Source: Phanerochaete sordida (lineage: Eukaryota > Basidiomycota > Agaricomycetes > Polyporales > Phanerochaetaceae). Taken from it: DNA of 64,000 nt. Of this stretch, positions 1 to 11,295 are shown one piece after another. Positions within the stretch are counted from its first letter, which is position 1. Each line of letters begins with the position of its first letter. A program made the translations under genes and the position numbers. Under the pieces are notes generated by a model. It did not search any database and was not told the origin of the DNA. It saw only the letters and a list, made by a program, of their open reading frames with translations. The stretch lies in assembly GCA_019973155.2 (NCBI GenBank), contig BPQB01000039.1, positions 238,659 through 302,658 of the forward strand, written 5' to 3'.

Positions 1-224
1 ATGTGTGCGAAAGCTAGCGTCTAGGTGACGCGTGCTCTGCTGTCGGAAGCCTCGTGCAGCTGAGCGGCGCTTACGTCGCTGCGAACGACGGTCACTTTTG
101 CCTGTCCCCCGCATCCTCATCCGACCTGTCCTTGCCATCTTATCAGATCTATAGTAGGCGATTTGTTTCTGTTTGAGTCTACTAAGTTGAGCTGACAGGC
201 GGACTCCTCAGTCTTATCTCAGTC

Positions 225-1836
225 ATGCACGAAGTACTCACCAACGTCGACATTCTCTCCGAAATATTCTCGTATCTCCTACACGGCTCGCTGAACAACT
301 TAGCAGTCACTTGTAAGACATTGAGCGATCCCGCTTTGGATTGTTTGTGGCATACGTTGCGGTCGTTCGGGCCTCTGATCAAATGCTTGCCCGCGAGAAT
401 GTGGACCGCCACGCCGGACGACACCGTGGTACGTCGCCAATGGTAGCATCTGCGACAGTGTTGACGAGTCGTGTACACAGACATTTGTTGACGGCCCTCT
501 ATTATCGAGCGACAGGCAAAGATTTGACACCTACGCCAAGAAGGTCAAGATACTGGATCTGAAGGAGTGTGCTGATCCACCGAAGGAAACATCAGAGCTA
601 CTTGCAAGACTTCTTGCTACACTACACCCCGAGCAGCGCGTGCTCTCTAACCTGCAGGAGCTGCACATGCACTCCTTTCCCTCCCTTGGTCGCAACGACC
701 AAGATTCCCAAGCATACCTGATCTACGTGTCTACCCTCTTAGGCGCAGGCGTAACCTCTTTCACTGCAGCCCCACCGTCAGCTGCATGCACAGTGCTCAC
801 ACTTTCCTATCTGCGATTTCTATGCCCTGCCGTCCAAGATCTCTGCATCATTAAGCCCGACTGTGATATTGCGTTGATGCTGTCTGGCTTTCGCGGTCTG
901 ACCAAGCTAAACCTGACCGCCGCCATCTCCGACACTGCCACGGCGCTATCGAGCAGCCTTCTCCAATCACTAGGTGCCCTACCCAACCTACGCCATCTCT
1001 CGACGACCCTCGCGTTTGACACTTCCACGTACCAAGTCCAACCCCGCGCATGTACTTATTTCCCTTCACTGGAATCATTGAAGATAGGCAACGCACTCGA
1101 CCTAAGTCCGGTAGGGGCCTTGCTGTGCGACATCGCCTCGCAAACACCCAAGCTAATTAGCGTTACTATTGACTACACCTCTACCGCTGCGTCATTGCCT
1201 AGCGCTCGCAGTACCCAGCTACGATACCTTACCAGAGGCTTGTCCATGTACTCCTCCTCGCTCGTAACGCTGACTCTTGCATGCAATGGCCGCCCATCTA
1301 CAGCGGAGGACCTACAGTGCCTGTCTTCGCTGACCAAGCTGCGTTCTGTGACGCTCGTTGACTTGATCCCATCCGACACCGTCACAGATCTTTTCTTCGG
1401 AAACCTCACTCGCACATGTTCTGTTCTTCAGGTGTTCACGTACCTCAGCAGGACAAGCGGGTCCCCCAGCACGCTGGCTGCGTTGGGCATCCTGGCGAGC
1501 AACTGCCCACAACTCTGGGCGGTCTCACTTCCCTTCAACGTCTCCTCTATTCCTCCTGTGATGGAAACCGGGCCACCGCTCCCTCGGAGAATGAGTCCAG
1601 TCCATTTACTTATACACCGCTTGGCTTTTATAGCGGAAAGCCAGCATCCAGCCATCGCAGAATATATTTCCGCTATCTACCCCAATGTCAATATAAATTT
1701 CCTCAAAGACGTCGACACTTCCCTGAGACGGTCTTGGGAAAGTGTCATCCCGTGGATAGCACTATTCGAGAGAGTGCGGAGAATAGAGAGGCAAAGGGTT
1801 TCCAAGCTTTCGAAGACAGAAGGCGAGCACAAATAG
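225..1836 (+). CDS. F-box/LRR-like protein 1 (subgroup A)
   Basis: Two-exon model: 225-428 and 481-1836. The 52-nt intron (GTACGT...ACAG) lies in phase 0, giving 519 aa. Exon 1 carries a fairly canonical F-box (about residues 3-50: ILSEIFSYL, then LAVTCKTL, then DPALDCLW). This is the Skp1-binding part of SCF ubiquitin-ligase adaptors. Exon 2 reads through Leu-rich, irregular repeats and ends with IAEYISAIYPN near residue 460, the tail motif shared by the whole array. The start is the ATG just before the F-box; there is no earlier in-frame ATG nearby. It is closest to the gene at 4,955, which has the same 68-codon first exon. The substrate is unknown. The F-box call rests on motif reading, and Skp1 binding is inferred. 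Confidence 0.85.
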
Positions 1837-2219
1837 GACAGGTCGGGCTGCTTCGTTCCGTCTCTGTGATGCCTACCGCGCTGACTAGCGATCTCCCCGT
1901 AGACGGTTACGGAGTCGGCTGGAGAAGAAGGATGCAGGAGAGAGAGGCGAGCACGAAACCCCAGGAGGTAGGCGCGAGTACGGAGCCTGGGGCGGCAGAA
2001 AGCTCCCAGACGCGATCTAGGGCATGCTGTCGAGAGTGGCTGGAGTCTTGTTTAGAATACATGTTTTTCGATCTCTTGCTACCGCTACAGTTCGTGCATG
2101 GACGGGCTAAGTCAAGATGAATTCGGATGAGCAGCGTCTGAGTCTACCCAGAAGATCGCGACTGCACTAGTAGCACTAGATGTTGCTATTGGGACGGCAC
2201 GACCTCGGCGCGACAAGAT
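1837..2219. other. Intergenic, convergent 3' ends
   Basis: The two flanking F-box genes end here tail to tail. Open frames run through it, but none has paralogue support or recognisable motifs. I see no repeat or RNA gene. Confidence 0.6.
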
Positions 2220-3851
2220 TCACCCTGCCATGGCCACGTCGTGGCCGTCCACGGACGACGACAACCTGCGGATCTCCGCTCGCATCTCCGCGATAACCGG
2301 TATCATCGTCCCGGCGTGTGTCCAAAACAGCGTCTCGGAGGACGCGTCTGGCTCAGAGTTCGTCGAGATCTGCGCGCGCGGATACACGCTCGCGATGTAC
2401 GTGGCGACACGCGCGCACAGCTCGTGTTCGATGATGCTGTTCGTGAGGTCGAGCGAGACGGGCGCGTTCGAGATGGGCGACGGCAAGGGCCCCGGCGGCG
2501 CGGACGCGTCCACGTCGAGCGTGAGTTGTGTCAGCTTGGGCAGGTGCTGTGCGCAGAGCGGGAGAGCCTCGAGCGTGAGCCCGCTGGGAGTGATGGGGAA
2601 GACGCTCTGCTCGTAGCTGAGGACCTGGAGGTCGGGCCATGCGTGCGCGAGCTCCGGGATAGTCTTGTCGGTGAACGCTTGGCGCAAAAGGCCAAGGCGG
2701 ATGACGAGCCATGTGAGCTGGCGCACACGGAGCAGCGGGCGGATGCTGTACGGCGTTTCTGTGGCGTTGAGCTCGGCTGAATCCAAGTCCGTCGAGGGCC
2801 CGCGCAGGGCGAGACGAGTGATGGCAGGGAACCGGGGAATCGCCTCGATGATGTCGTTGAGACTCGCTGCAATGAAGAGCTCCGGTGTGCCAAAGCTCAG
2901 CTCTAGGGTTTTGAGATGGCGAGACGAGATCGAATGTAGGAGTGGGGCAACGACGCTGGCGTCTACGATGTTGCTGAGGACGAGGCAAGTGAGCGAAGGG
3001 AAAGCATCGCTCGGCCGAACGATGCTTTCCAATCGATAGGGGAGGGACAGAGCGGTTTCTAACTTCTGCAGAGTGCGCTGGCCAGATAAATGATACCAAG
3101 CCTCTGGTAGGAGGGCTGTTTGTGTTCGCAGTGACTCGAGATGAGTAAAGCGGGCGATTGGTTCGGTCGCTGGCTGCACGGCGGGCCATGCGAAGATGTC
3201 GAGGTTGCGGATCTCTGGGCGATACATCGCCAGGCTGTCGAGAATCTGTGGCATGAGCGGACTCAGGCACGTCGGCATGGAAAACTCTTCCAAGTCCGGG
3301 TTGGAAAAGAATATGCGGCCGAGCGGTTCCGCAGCCGCAGGAGTGATGTCGAAGGCAATAGAGACCCTGCGGAGGTTTGGGAATGGATGAGTGCACAGAT
3401 GAAGCATATTGTCGAGGGCATGCAGCTGGGTCTCGAGTATCGGAGATTCTGGACTAGGGTTGTGCATGCTGAGGTACTTCACACGTTTCGCGTTCACGAT
3501 GAGGCGCCTCCAGTCGCCGTCACTGGGCTGCTTGAGCAGTTGCTGAAAGATCACAAAGTATAAACGAGTGCTTGACTTGATCGCTTAGAATACTGGACTT
3601 ACAAAGTCGTGGTACCATGGTAGTGTCCCCTGCCACAGGTGTCGAGGCAAATTCGACATCACAAATGACAACGACGGCACCACAGCCCAGAGACAGTCCA
3701 TTGCAGGCTCATAGAAGAACTTGCAAGTACGCGCAGCAGCAGCATATGCAGCACGTTCGTCCTCTAAAAGCCAGTGGAACGCGCCCTCTCTGTCCGAGAT
3801 TGCGTCGAATATAGCGCGCAAGATTTCGGGCACTTGCAAGCAGGGATGCAT
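2220..3851 (-). CDS. F-box/LRR-like protein 2 (subgroup B)
   Basis: Exons 3851-3603 (83 codons) and 3542-2220 (440 codons plus stop). The 60-nt phase-0 intron has donor GTAAGT and acceptor TTTCAG. The protein is 523 aa. Exon 1 reads MHPCLQVPEILRAIFDAISD and then a CKFFYEPAMDCLW segment, a degenerate F-box. It ends WYHDF exactly as in the genes at 21,160 and 23,288, which fixes the splice site. Exon 2 carries LRR-like strands and the tail VATYIASVYPRAQ followed by a Trp and IPVI. The third and fourth ATG-proximal residues (HP, not HR) differ slightly from the paralogues. Several long open frames on the opposite strand of exon 2 are codon-bias shadows. Confidence 0.85.
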
Positions 3852-4954
3852 GGTCTGTACAAATGCTCTTCAGCGCGCAAGTGCTGCCTAAGGATACATA
3901 CGTTAGCTTCTCATCCTACCTCAGGCCGCGTAATGCGACGAAAGGCCGAGAACGAGGCTCAGGCTGAACTTCGAGTCCCTGAGTACTGACCTTGGCTTGT
4001 ACGCCGTAAACAGCTGACTAGAGAAACGGTTCTAAAGATTAGTAAGAAAGATCAATATGGTTTCTTTGATGAACCCACTGCTGAGTGAAGATGAGCAACA
4101 GGGTACAGATGAGCGTCGCTGCGAAGGGCGTTTGACTTTTTTCGCGTCGGGCGCTCGAACAGTCTTGCGCTGTCCGGGGTCCCCATGTACGACTTTCAGC
4201 TGGAAAGCCAGGAAAGTGACCAGGTCGGACCCTCTCGTGACACTGACGAATAATAGGTCTCAGAGTCTCTGATCAGAGTCTCTGAGATTTCATTGAACTA
4301 TGAGACCGGATGGTACAGTCGCGATGGCATGAGTTTGCAGCGTTGGCGTTGGCAGACGATGGATAGTTAGAGACAGACTTAGGTCCGATTGTACAATAGA
4401 GTCTGGGTTTGTGTGTGAAAAGATGACAGAAATTCAGTGCGATGCTTTGAACGGCGCGTGTTACTGAGTGAGTTGGTAGAACCGGTGCGGTCGCAGTCTC
4501 GAAGTTTATGGGTTAGGGTTAGTCTCGGAGTATCGACATTGGGGTCTTCGTAGACCCCGGTCACTTGCGCCTCGTCTGATATCTCCAAACCACCACAACC
4601 TGTCGTACAACTACGGTCCCGATACGCAACATCTTCACCGATCAGTCATCGATTGAGCGTCCCATCCTTTCAAGAATTCATTCGAATCTCTGTCTCTCGT
4701 TGGGTTACTAGGTCAGCCAATCAGTAGACGTGGTATTGCCAACGGATCGCCCGTACGACGACCAAACCCACTGCTAAACCAACGTGTACTCATGTCTGAG
4801 CTCCACGTAGCGTCTACACACTCAGATTTCCGGACAATCGGGACTATCGCTGGCTGAGAAGTGAGTGTGCTCGCTGCTTCGCGCAGCAACGCTAGCTTTC
4901 CGTTCACCCGCAGCTCTGACCACGCCACAGGTCCAGATCTCAACCATCGCAGGC
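3852..4954. other. Intergenic, divergent promoter region
   Basis: About 1.1 kb between two divergently transcribed F-box genes. No convincing gene. It contains a 13-bp direct tandem repeat (CAGAGTCTCTGAT-like) at 4261-4286 and a short telomere-like TTAGGGTTAG at 4513-4522, both probably incidental. Small open frames lack any paralogue or motif support. Confidence 0.5.
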
Positions 4955-6615
4955 ATGCATTCAGCATTAGAAACTCCAGAGATAGTACAAAACGTCTTCA
5001 TATACCTCTCGAAAGCATCCCTGGTGGCTTTGGCCACAGTATGCAGATCCTTGAGCGGGATCGCGCTCGACGAACTCTGGCGCAAGATGTCCTCTCTCGA
5101 TCCTTTGTACCAGTGCTTACCACAGAAGGTGTGGGCGCAGAACGAAAGCGGACATTTGGTGCGTTCAGTGTATGTTTTACTCTCTTGGCGTGCAATATGC
5201 TGATTGCCCTCTCTATGGACGGCTTCCAGGTCCCTGGCGTGGAGGTTCCTCGTAACTCTGAGGACTGGGTCCGCTTCAACTTCTATGCTGCTCGTATACA
5301 CGAGCTCTCTTTCTCAGAGGATTCCGCCGAGATGCGACCAGATTTACTGAAGATCGTCAAAGTTTATCTACCGGCGGCCATGATCCCCCTTCCCCAACTC
5401 TCGGCTCTGCGATTGGTGCGATCCTGCACCGATGCGGAGCTAGGTCTCCTATCTTCTACTGTTCTGCATCCTGGTATTCGTCGCATTGAAATTTCCTCTG
5501 TATCATCCGCCAGCGTCCTCACGGCACTCAGTTTTGCGCAGCTAAGCTGCCCCGACTTGATTCACCTGGTCATTTCGAAGACGGTCGGTGTTCTACCAAT
5601 GCTAGCGCAGTTTAAAAATATCCGAACACTCGTTTACGACTCCCCAAGCGATAACCTGGACGACATATCCATTCTTCGTCTTTCTCGCCTGCCATTTCTC
5701 CAGAAGCTGCAGCTGACAAGCCCATTCATCTCCAATTCCTTCCCACTCGCATCATCTCCTTCAAACCTCGAGGATGTGTGGTTTCCTTCGCTGGAAGACC
5801 TCACTCTGGGGTGCGTGATTGGGCTGGAGGCCCTCTCTCGCCTGATCCGCATGATCGACTCCTCATCACTACGGTCAATGTCCTTGGCTTACATCCTCTC
5901 CAAAGAAACTCTTGGAGACACCAGAAGCCTTGCGCTCAGTCTTGCGCTTCATCCACAGCTCGTGAATCTGTCTCTGAGCGGTCGACGTATGCATGAATCC
6001 GTACCAACGCTAGCGGATTTTCATGGTCTTTCATCCCTATCATCACTGCAGGAGGTATCCTTCGCGAACGTTAGACCTTGTGAGCCCTTGCTGGCAGACC
6101 CTAAGCTCGGGTGGCATAAACTACGCGTATTGCGTATTGAAAGCGAGCTTTGGGTTTCTGCTGCATCACCCAGTAATTCTAGCTATAAACTCTCGTTGCT
6201 GCGGAGACTGGCGTCTTGCTGTCCGTGCCTTGCTAAACTCCACATCCGTCTATGCATCACCTCCATCCCGCCAGCTCAACGGGAAATACCTCGCCGCGAT
6301 CGACCCATACAACTTGTCCTCTGCGCTGCATCAAGAAGCACGGTCGATGCGTATTTCGTCGCCGAATTTATTTCGGACATATACCCCCACATGACCATCA
6401 CATACGAGACGGACGGCACACAAAGAGGCGAATCCTCTCGTGCAGAATGGGAAATTATAAACAGAGGGATCGCACGAATCGCTGCGACGCGAGCAGAAGA
6501 AAGGCGCAGGACCGAAGCTGAGGTGCTGGAGAGGGTGCTGGAGCTGATCGACAGCGCCTCGTCCGTGTCTATCTGGTGCGTAAGGCCAAATCTTCTCGCA
6601 GGTCGTGGTCAATAA
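4955..6615 (+). CDS. F-box/LRR-like protein 3 (subgroup A)
   Basis: Exons 4955-5158 (68 codons) and 5230-6615. The 71-nt phase-0 intron runs GTGCGT to TTCCAG. The protein is 529 aa. Exon 1: MHSALETPEIVQNVFIYLSK, then LATVCRSLSGIALDELW, an F-box. Exon 2 starts VPGVEVPRNSEDW, matching the start of exon 2 in the gene at 9,717 (…ASDWVRVKQYAARIQE). The C-terminal motif is VAEFISDIYPHM, followed by a charged, possibly coiled tail rich in Arg and Glu. An open frame from 4861 runs through exon 1 in the wrong frame and should not be taken as the N-terminus. Confidence 0.84.
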
Positions 6616-7002
6616 TTGATATACACAGATCCTTCTGACAGGGGATATTTAGGGCGCGGTAGAGCGGAATCTGGCCCTTCGCATGCGACGCCGCAGTCCC
6701 TAATCCGGTGCGATAGGAACGGGTCACTACTTAGTACTCGCAGGGTGTTTGAAATCGCATTTGAGGACTGTCAGGAAGGTGGTAATAACTAGATCACTGC
6801 ACTGTTTGTGGGGATTCCGGAGGTTGCTGGACGGATATCTAGGAGCAGTGGCAAAAGACCTGAGTCTTGTGTATTTATATTGGTGTACATGAAACAGTGG
6901 CTTGGCGTTGAACGATTTTCGGAAGACGACACCACCACCCGTCGGTCACCGAGAGTGACACAGAGGCGGCCGCAAGCCGAATATGCTGACCAATCGACCA
7001 GT
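6616..7002. other. Intergenic, convergent 3' ends
   Basis: Tail-to-tail spacer between the F-box gene and the epoxide hydrolase gene. Nothing recognisable is present. Confidence 0.6.
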
Positions 7003-8798
7003 CTACAGCTCGTCCTTCAACTTGACGCGCTCCTCGCTCTTGACATGCTCCTCGCTCTTGACGTGCTCCTCGCTCTTGACATGCTCCTCGCCCTTCACCG
7101 CCCCAGCATGCCCGGCCGGCTCGTCTTTCTTGGCCTGGGCAGCGCCGGGGAACAGCTGCGCGGCATACTGCTGCATGATCGCCTCCTTCGCCTCCTCGCG
7201 GAGGCGCTCGTTCTCGGCGCGCTCCTCATCCGTGTCGACAGCGCGCGGCCTCGGAGCGCCGCTCGGTGGGTACCACTCGTCGAACCACTCGCGCATGAGC
7301 GCGTTCACCTCCGCGGGTTTCTCGAGTTGCAGCCAGTGCGCCGCGGCGACGGTCTGCGCGGCATCAGCGGGTGAAGGGTACGGGAGGGGGGAAGCGCACC
7401 TTGGTGGTGAGGTTCGGCACGAACGCAACGCTGTTCATGAGCTTCGCGGCCGCGGCCCAGTCTGCGACGGGGTCCTCCGTCGGCAGGATCGACAGCGCTG
7501 GGGCTGTGATGATGTGGTTCAGCTGTCCGTTCGCGATGGCCCACGATTCGTAGCGGTTCTAGAGTGGCGTCAGGCATGAGCACAGAAAAGACTCGAGAGA
7601 AGACGCACCGGGTGGGTGTAGAAGTAGAACGCTGCGCGCAAACGTCAGAATATCTCCGTGAGCGTGAGCGAGAGGCAGCGGGCGTACTGTGAGCGAAGCG
7701 GTCCTTTTCGTACTGCTCGACCCAATAGTCTTCTTCCTCGGACGTGAGGAACGGGATGGGCGGTATCTAAGCCGGGATGAGACAGGAACAGACGAACAAA
7801 TTGCAGCTGCTAACCTCCTCCACGCTGTCCCAGCCTCGCAGGAACGAGTCTTTCTGCCGCAGGAACGCGTCTGGCGGGGGACTGTCGACCGTGCGCAGGG
7901 TCGCACGCAGAGTCCGGCGCACGTCGCGGCCGAGCTCCTCGGCCGCCTTGTCCGTCATTTTCTCGAAGAACATGCTGTACGAGAGCTTCGGCAGCGCCAT
8001 TGTCAGGGCCTTGACGGGCACGAACGTGCCCTTGTATGGGAGGTACTAGGATGCCGCGTCAGCTCTGTGCTTCGAACGCGTCCTGGCACGACTCACTGGA
8101 ATGCATGTGCCGACGACGGCTTCGAATATGTCGGGGCGCATGCGAGCGGCTTCGTAGCAAACTTGGGTGCCCCAGTCGTGACTGCGGACGCGCCGCGTCA
8201 GCGCGAACAAGGCAGCGAACGAGACGCGACGCACCCGATGCAGCCGGCCTTCGAGACACCTGCATTCTCCAAGATGCACACCATGTCATTGACCAAGTCC
8301 TCGAGCGTGCCTGAAGTTTGGACGTCGCCTGGGTAGGTGGACTCCCCGAAACCGCGGAGATTGGGGATTATAAGACGGTAATCGTTCTGGACGAGCATTA
8401 CTTGAATTTCAAGGTCATTTGTGGAGCGCATAGAGTGTACGACGCACTTTGAACTCCTCAATCTGGTACTTCCAGCTGTGCCATAGGCTCGGCCAGCCAT
8501 GGACCATGAGCAGCGTCTTCTCCGCTTCCGGGTTAATGTCGACATAGGCTGCGGGTCGCTCGTCAGCATCCTGTATAGAAATAACAGAACATTCTGCGGA
8601 ATGCGACTCACAGAGCTGGATCTGGGTATGCTCTTGAGCAGGTCGAAGGAGCGCGTCGCAGGTCACGGCGCGTGTGGGGAAAGCGCGGGGGTCAACCGCG
8701 AGCGGCTCATCTCTTCCCGCGACCACCACGACGCACAGCGCGACGACCGCGGCTACCTGCTTGTATGCGCTCGAAAGCATCCTCGTCGTCTCGCGCAA
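7003..8798 (-). CDS. Epoxide hydrolase-like alpha/beta hydrolase, C-terminal KDEL
   Basis: Nine exons: 8798-8612, 8548-8448, 8386-8235, 8181-8097, 8045-7815, 7766-7688, 7631-7609, 7558-7400, 7353-7003, giving 455 aa with all phases consistent. Visible motifs are HGWPSLWHSW (residues 79-88, oxyanion region), RGFGEST (107-113), GHDWGT with nucleophile Asp149, a cap-region FYFYTHPNRY, a candidate acid Asp315 in LPTEDP, and catalytic His345 in AAHWLQLEKP. This is the soluble epoxide hydrolase layout, which opens epoxides to diols. The N-terminus has a hydrophobic run (VAAVVALCVVVVAG, 15-28), a signal peptide or anchor. An ATG at residue 7 could be the real start. The C-terminus has VKSEEH repeats and ends LKDEL, so ER residence is inferred. 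Exon 7 is only 23 nt. Confidence 0.9.
7037..7090 (-). repeat. 18-bp tandem repeat coding VKSEEH
   Basis: Three nearly identical 18-bp units inside the last exon of the hydrolase gene, in frame, each giving Val-Lys-Ser-Glu-Glu-His. A degenerate fourth unit (7019-7036) encodes the variant before the terminal Lys-Asp-Glu-Leu. Copy-number change would keep the frame. Confidence 0.9.
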
Positions 8799-9412
8799 TG
8801 CTGGACGTCGAAAGCCAACCTTGCAGCACCGCCATTTCCCCCTCTTGTCCCGCGTCAGTCAGCCTATCTATCAGCACAGTGTTCCGGACGCGCCGGACCT
8901 GCGACGACCCTGGGCATGCATCTGCAGAGTCTTGACCACGAAGTGCAAAGTCCTGCTCGTCTGGTACTTGCACCGCTTGAAGAACACTTGATCTTCCGAC
9001 TGTCATTGCAACTTCCAGCGAAGAGCTAGCGGCATCGTCTCGCGGGCATGTACAGCCCGGAGGCCTTGAGGTGAGCTGTTCTCAAACAAGACGCTTGGGG
9101 AGGGGGGGTATATCCGAGGATAATCCAGGCGTCTTTTTGGCCGCTTGCTGGCGGGCGCGCGACCCCCCTCCGCCAAGGCGCCTTACTTGGGGCGAGACTA
9201 GCCTTGAGGGCCGAAGCTCAAAGTTTCAGAGTTCCGGTGGAATGGATGAGCCGGACATGTATGTGGACCTGCGTACGTGTCAAGTACGTGTCCATGAAAG
9301 GACGTCCTTATACAGCTGAATAGACGATGGTCGCAGTCCTCATTGAAAAGCAGCAGTGCTCGAACTCATACTGCAGCTTTCTTGGGACCATCGAAACTTC
9401 CACCCCACCTCC
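8799..9412. other. Intergenic, divergent promoter region
   Basis: Shared upstream region of the hydrolase gene (minus) and the F-box gene at 9,413 (plus). No gene or element recognised. Open frames here have no support. Confidence 0.5.
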
Positions 9413-11084
9413 ATGCACATGGGCAGCAAGCACTCCGCAAGCCGCTCTCGCAGAACGCTCCTTGACCTTGATGTCGTTCGCATCATCATCGAGCGACTCG
9501 GCGAGGATAGACAGTTGCAGACGCTGCTAGCCGTCAGCTTGACGTCGAAGGTGGTCTGCAGCTATGCACTGGACGCACTTTGGCACCGTGTGTCGACGCT
9601 CGTGCCCTTGCTGAAATGCCTTCCTTCCGATGTCTGCTCCCAGGACGAGTCATCTGAATGGGTGAGCGGATGTGTACTCTTCTCGAAGCTCTAGAAATGC
9701 TCACTTCGCTTGGAAGAGGATAGTTAGGCCGCCCTGGCGAGCGAGCGACTGGGTGAGGGTGAAACAGTACGCCGCCCGCATCCAGGAAATCTTGGTTTTT
9801 GAAGATGGCCTCCCGGGTTTGGACGTCCTACCCCATCTTAGACTCCATTTGCCCCGCGACACTGTCCTGTTCCCAAACCTGCGTATGCTCTTCTGGAAGG
9901 GCACGAGAAAATCAGACTTATTCTACTACGCCTCATTCCTGCTCAGTCCTTCCCTCAGGGACCGCTCGCTCGAGTCGAATGTGCACGGTGTGGTTTCTAC
10001 GCTACACGAGATGACGCGAGCCTGTCCAAATATCAGGCGATTATACGTTTCTACATCGACGGTCGATATCTCCCCCGTCGTAGCGACGTATCCGCGTCTC
10101 ACGTCCTTCAAATTCTTCACTACGCTCCCTGTCGCGCCCATCGGCGAGCCGGGCTTTCGCTCTTTGGGCTCCCTGCGAGATCTTACAGACTGGATCACGA
10201 ATTCACCTCTGGAAGATAGTTCCCTCCAGAATGTGGCAAGAGCGGAACTGAAAACGTTCTTCCCTTCCCTCCGAATCCTTAACCTCCACGGAACGGATTT
10301 GGCGGCTGTCACGAGACTCTTGGAACACATGGCGTCGCGACATCTGCGTCAGTTTACCTACTCCTTCATCTCTAGCGTCAACGCTTCCCCATCTGAGGAG
10401 AGCGTCATTCACTTCATCGACGCTTTAGTGTCGTATCGCCAGCTTGACGATCTCTTCATATCGTCACCAAAACGCGGGATGCACGCCTCGTTCACCGCTT
10501 TGGAGGGCCTTCTCACATTGCCCATCCGCAAGATATGCCTGCAGAACATCGTCGCCAATAACGAGCTTAACAACGAGTCTCTCGAATGGCTGACGCAGAG
10601 CTGGCCGGCCCTCGAATGGTTCTACTGCTGCAACGACGACACGCGCCTCACCCCAGGCCTCATGCTCCCCACCCCAGAGCTCTTCTGCCACTTCGCGCAG
10701 AACTGCCCGCGCCTCACGCACCTCTACCTCACCATCGACACGGCGCACGCGCCCGTGCGCCCGCCAGGCGACGCGCTCCCACACTCTAACCACCCGCTCT
10801 TCTTCCACCCGCACGCGTCGCGGCTCGCGCGGCGCGGCGACCTCTGGCGCATGCTCGCGTACCTGCTCGAGATCTACCCGCGCCTCGCGCTCCACCAGAG
10901 CGACGACCTCGCGTTCTCGGACCCCGACACGGTCGAGATCCTCAACGAGGTGAACAGCTGGATCCCCGACATCCTCGCGCGCCAGGCCGCGGGCACGCCG
11001 CACGGCTACTGGGACGCGGGCGTTGCGGAGCGCGAGCGCAGGAGGTGGGGGCTCCGCCCCGCTCCTAGTGGGATACAGGGTTAG
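9413..11084 (+). CDS. F-box/LRR-like protein 4
   Basis: Exons 9413-9661 (83 codons) and 9717-11084, with a 55-nt phase-0 intron (donor GTGAGC, acceptor GGAAG). The protein is 538 aa. The N-terminus MHMGSKHSASRSRR is basic. It is followed by LDLDVVRIIIERLGE and LTSKVVCSYALDALW, an F-box unlike the MHRCL type, so this gene stands apart from the four subgroups. The start could be the second Met (9419). Exon 2 ends with RMLAYLLEIYPRLAL and a Trp-Ile-Pro. The last third is much more GC-rich than the first and produces long antisense open frames. Confidence 0.8.
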
Positions 11085-11295
11085 CGCGTCGTGTTCGTGG
11101 GGTAGGCAGGCACAGCAGGTGCATGGGCGTTGGTTCTGGCCGCTTATTAGGTTTTATTTTCGCGATTAATTCCTATTCGGCGATGTTCAGTTATACTAAT
11201 GATACGAAGCTCAGGGCCCGGCGAAGAGTGTCGTCGCTGGCTTCACATTGTCAGAACATAGCTGAGACGACTTAGAATTTAAACCGCGTACCTGG

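Noticed and set aside
2353..3396. 347-codon frame on the minus strand overlapping F-box gene 2
   Set aside because: It is the +1 shadow of the real exon in a GC-biased gene. It has no motif, and the real frame aligns with paralogues.
4513..4522. Interstitial telomere repeat (TTAGGGTTAG)
   Set aside because: Less than two full units; expected by chance in a window of this size.
6575..6605. A terminal intron in F-box gene 3 (GTGCGT...CGCAG)
   Set aside because: It would be only about 31 nt, below the range of every other intron in the window.
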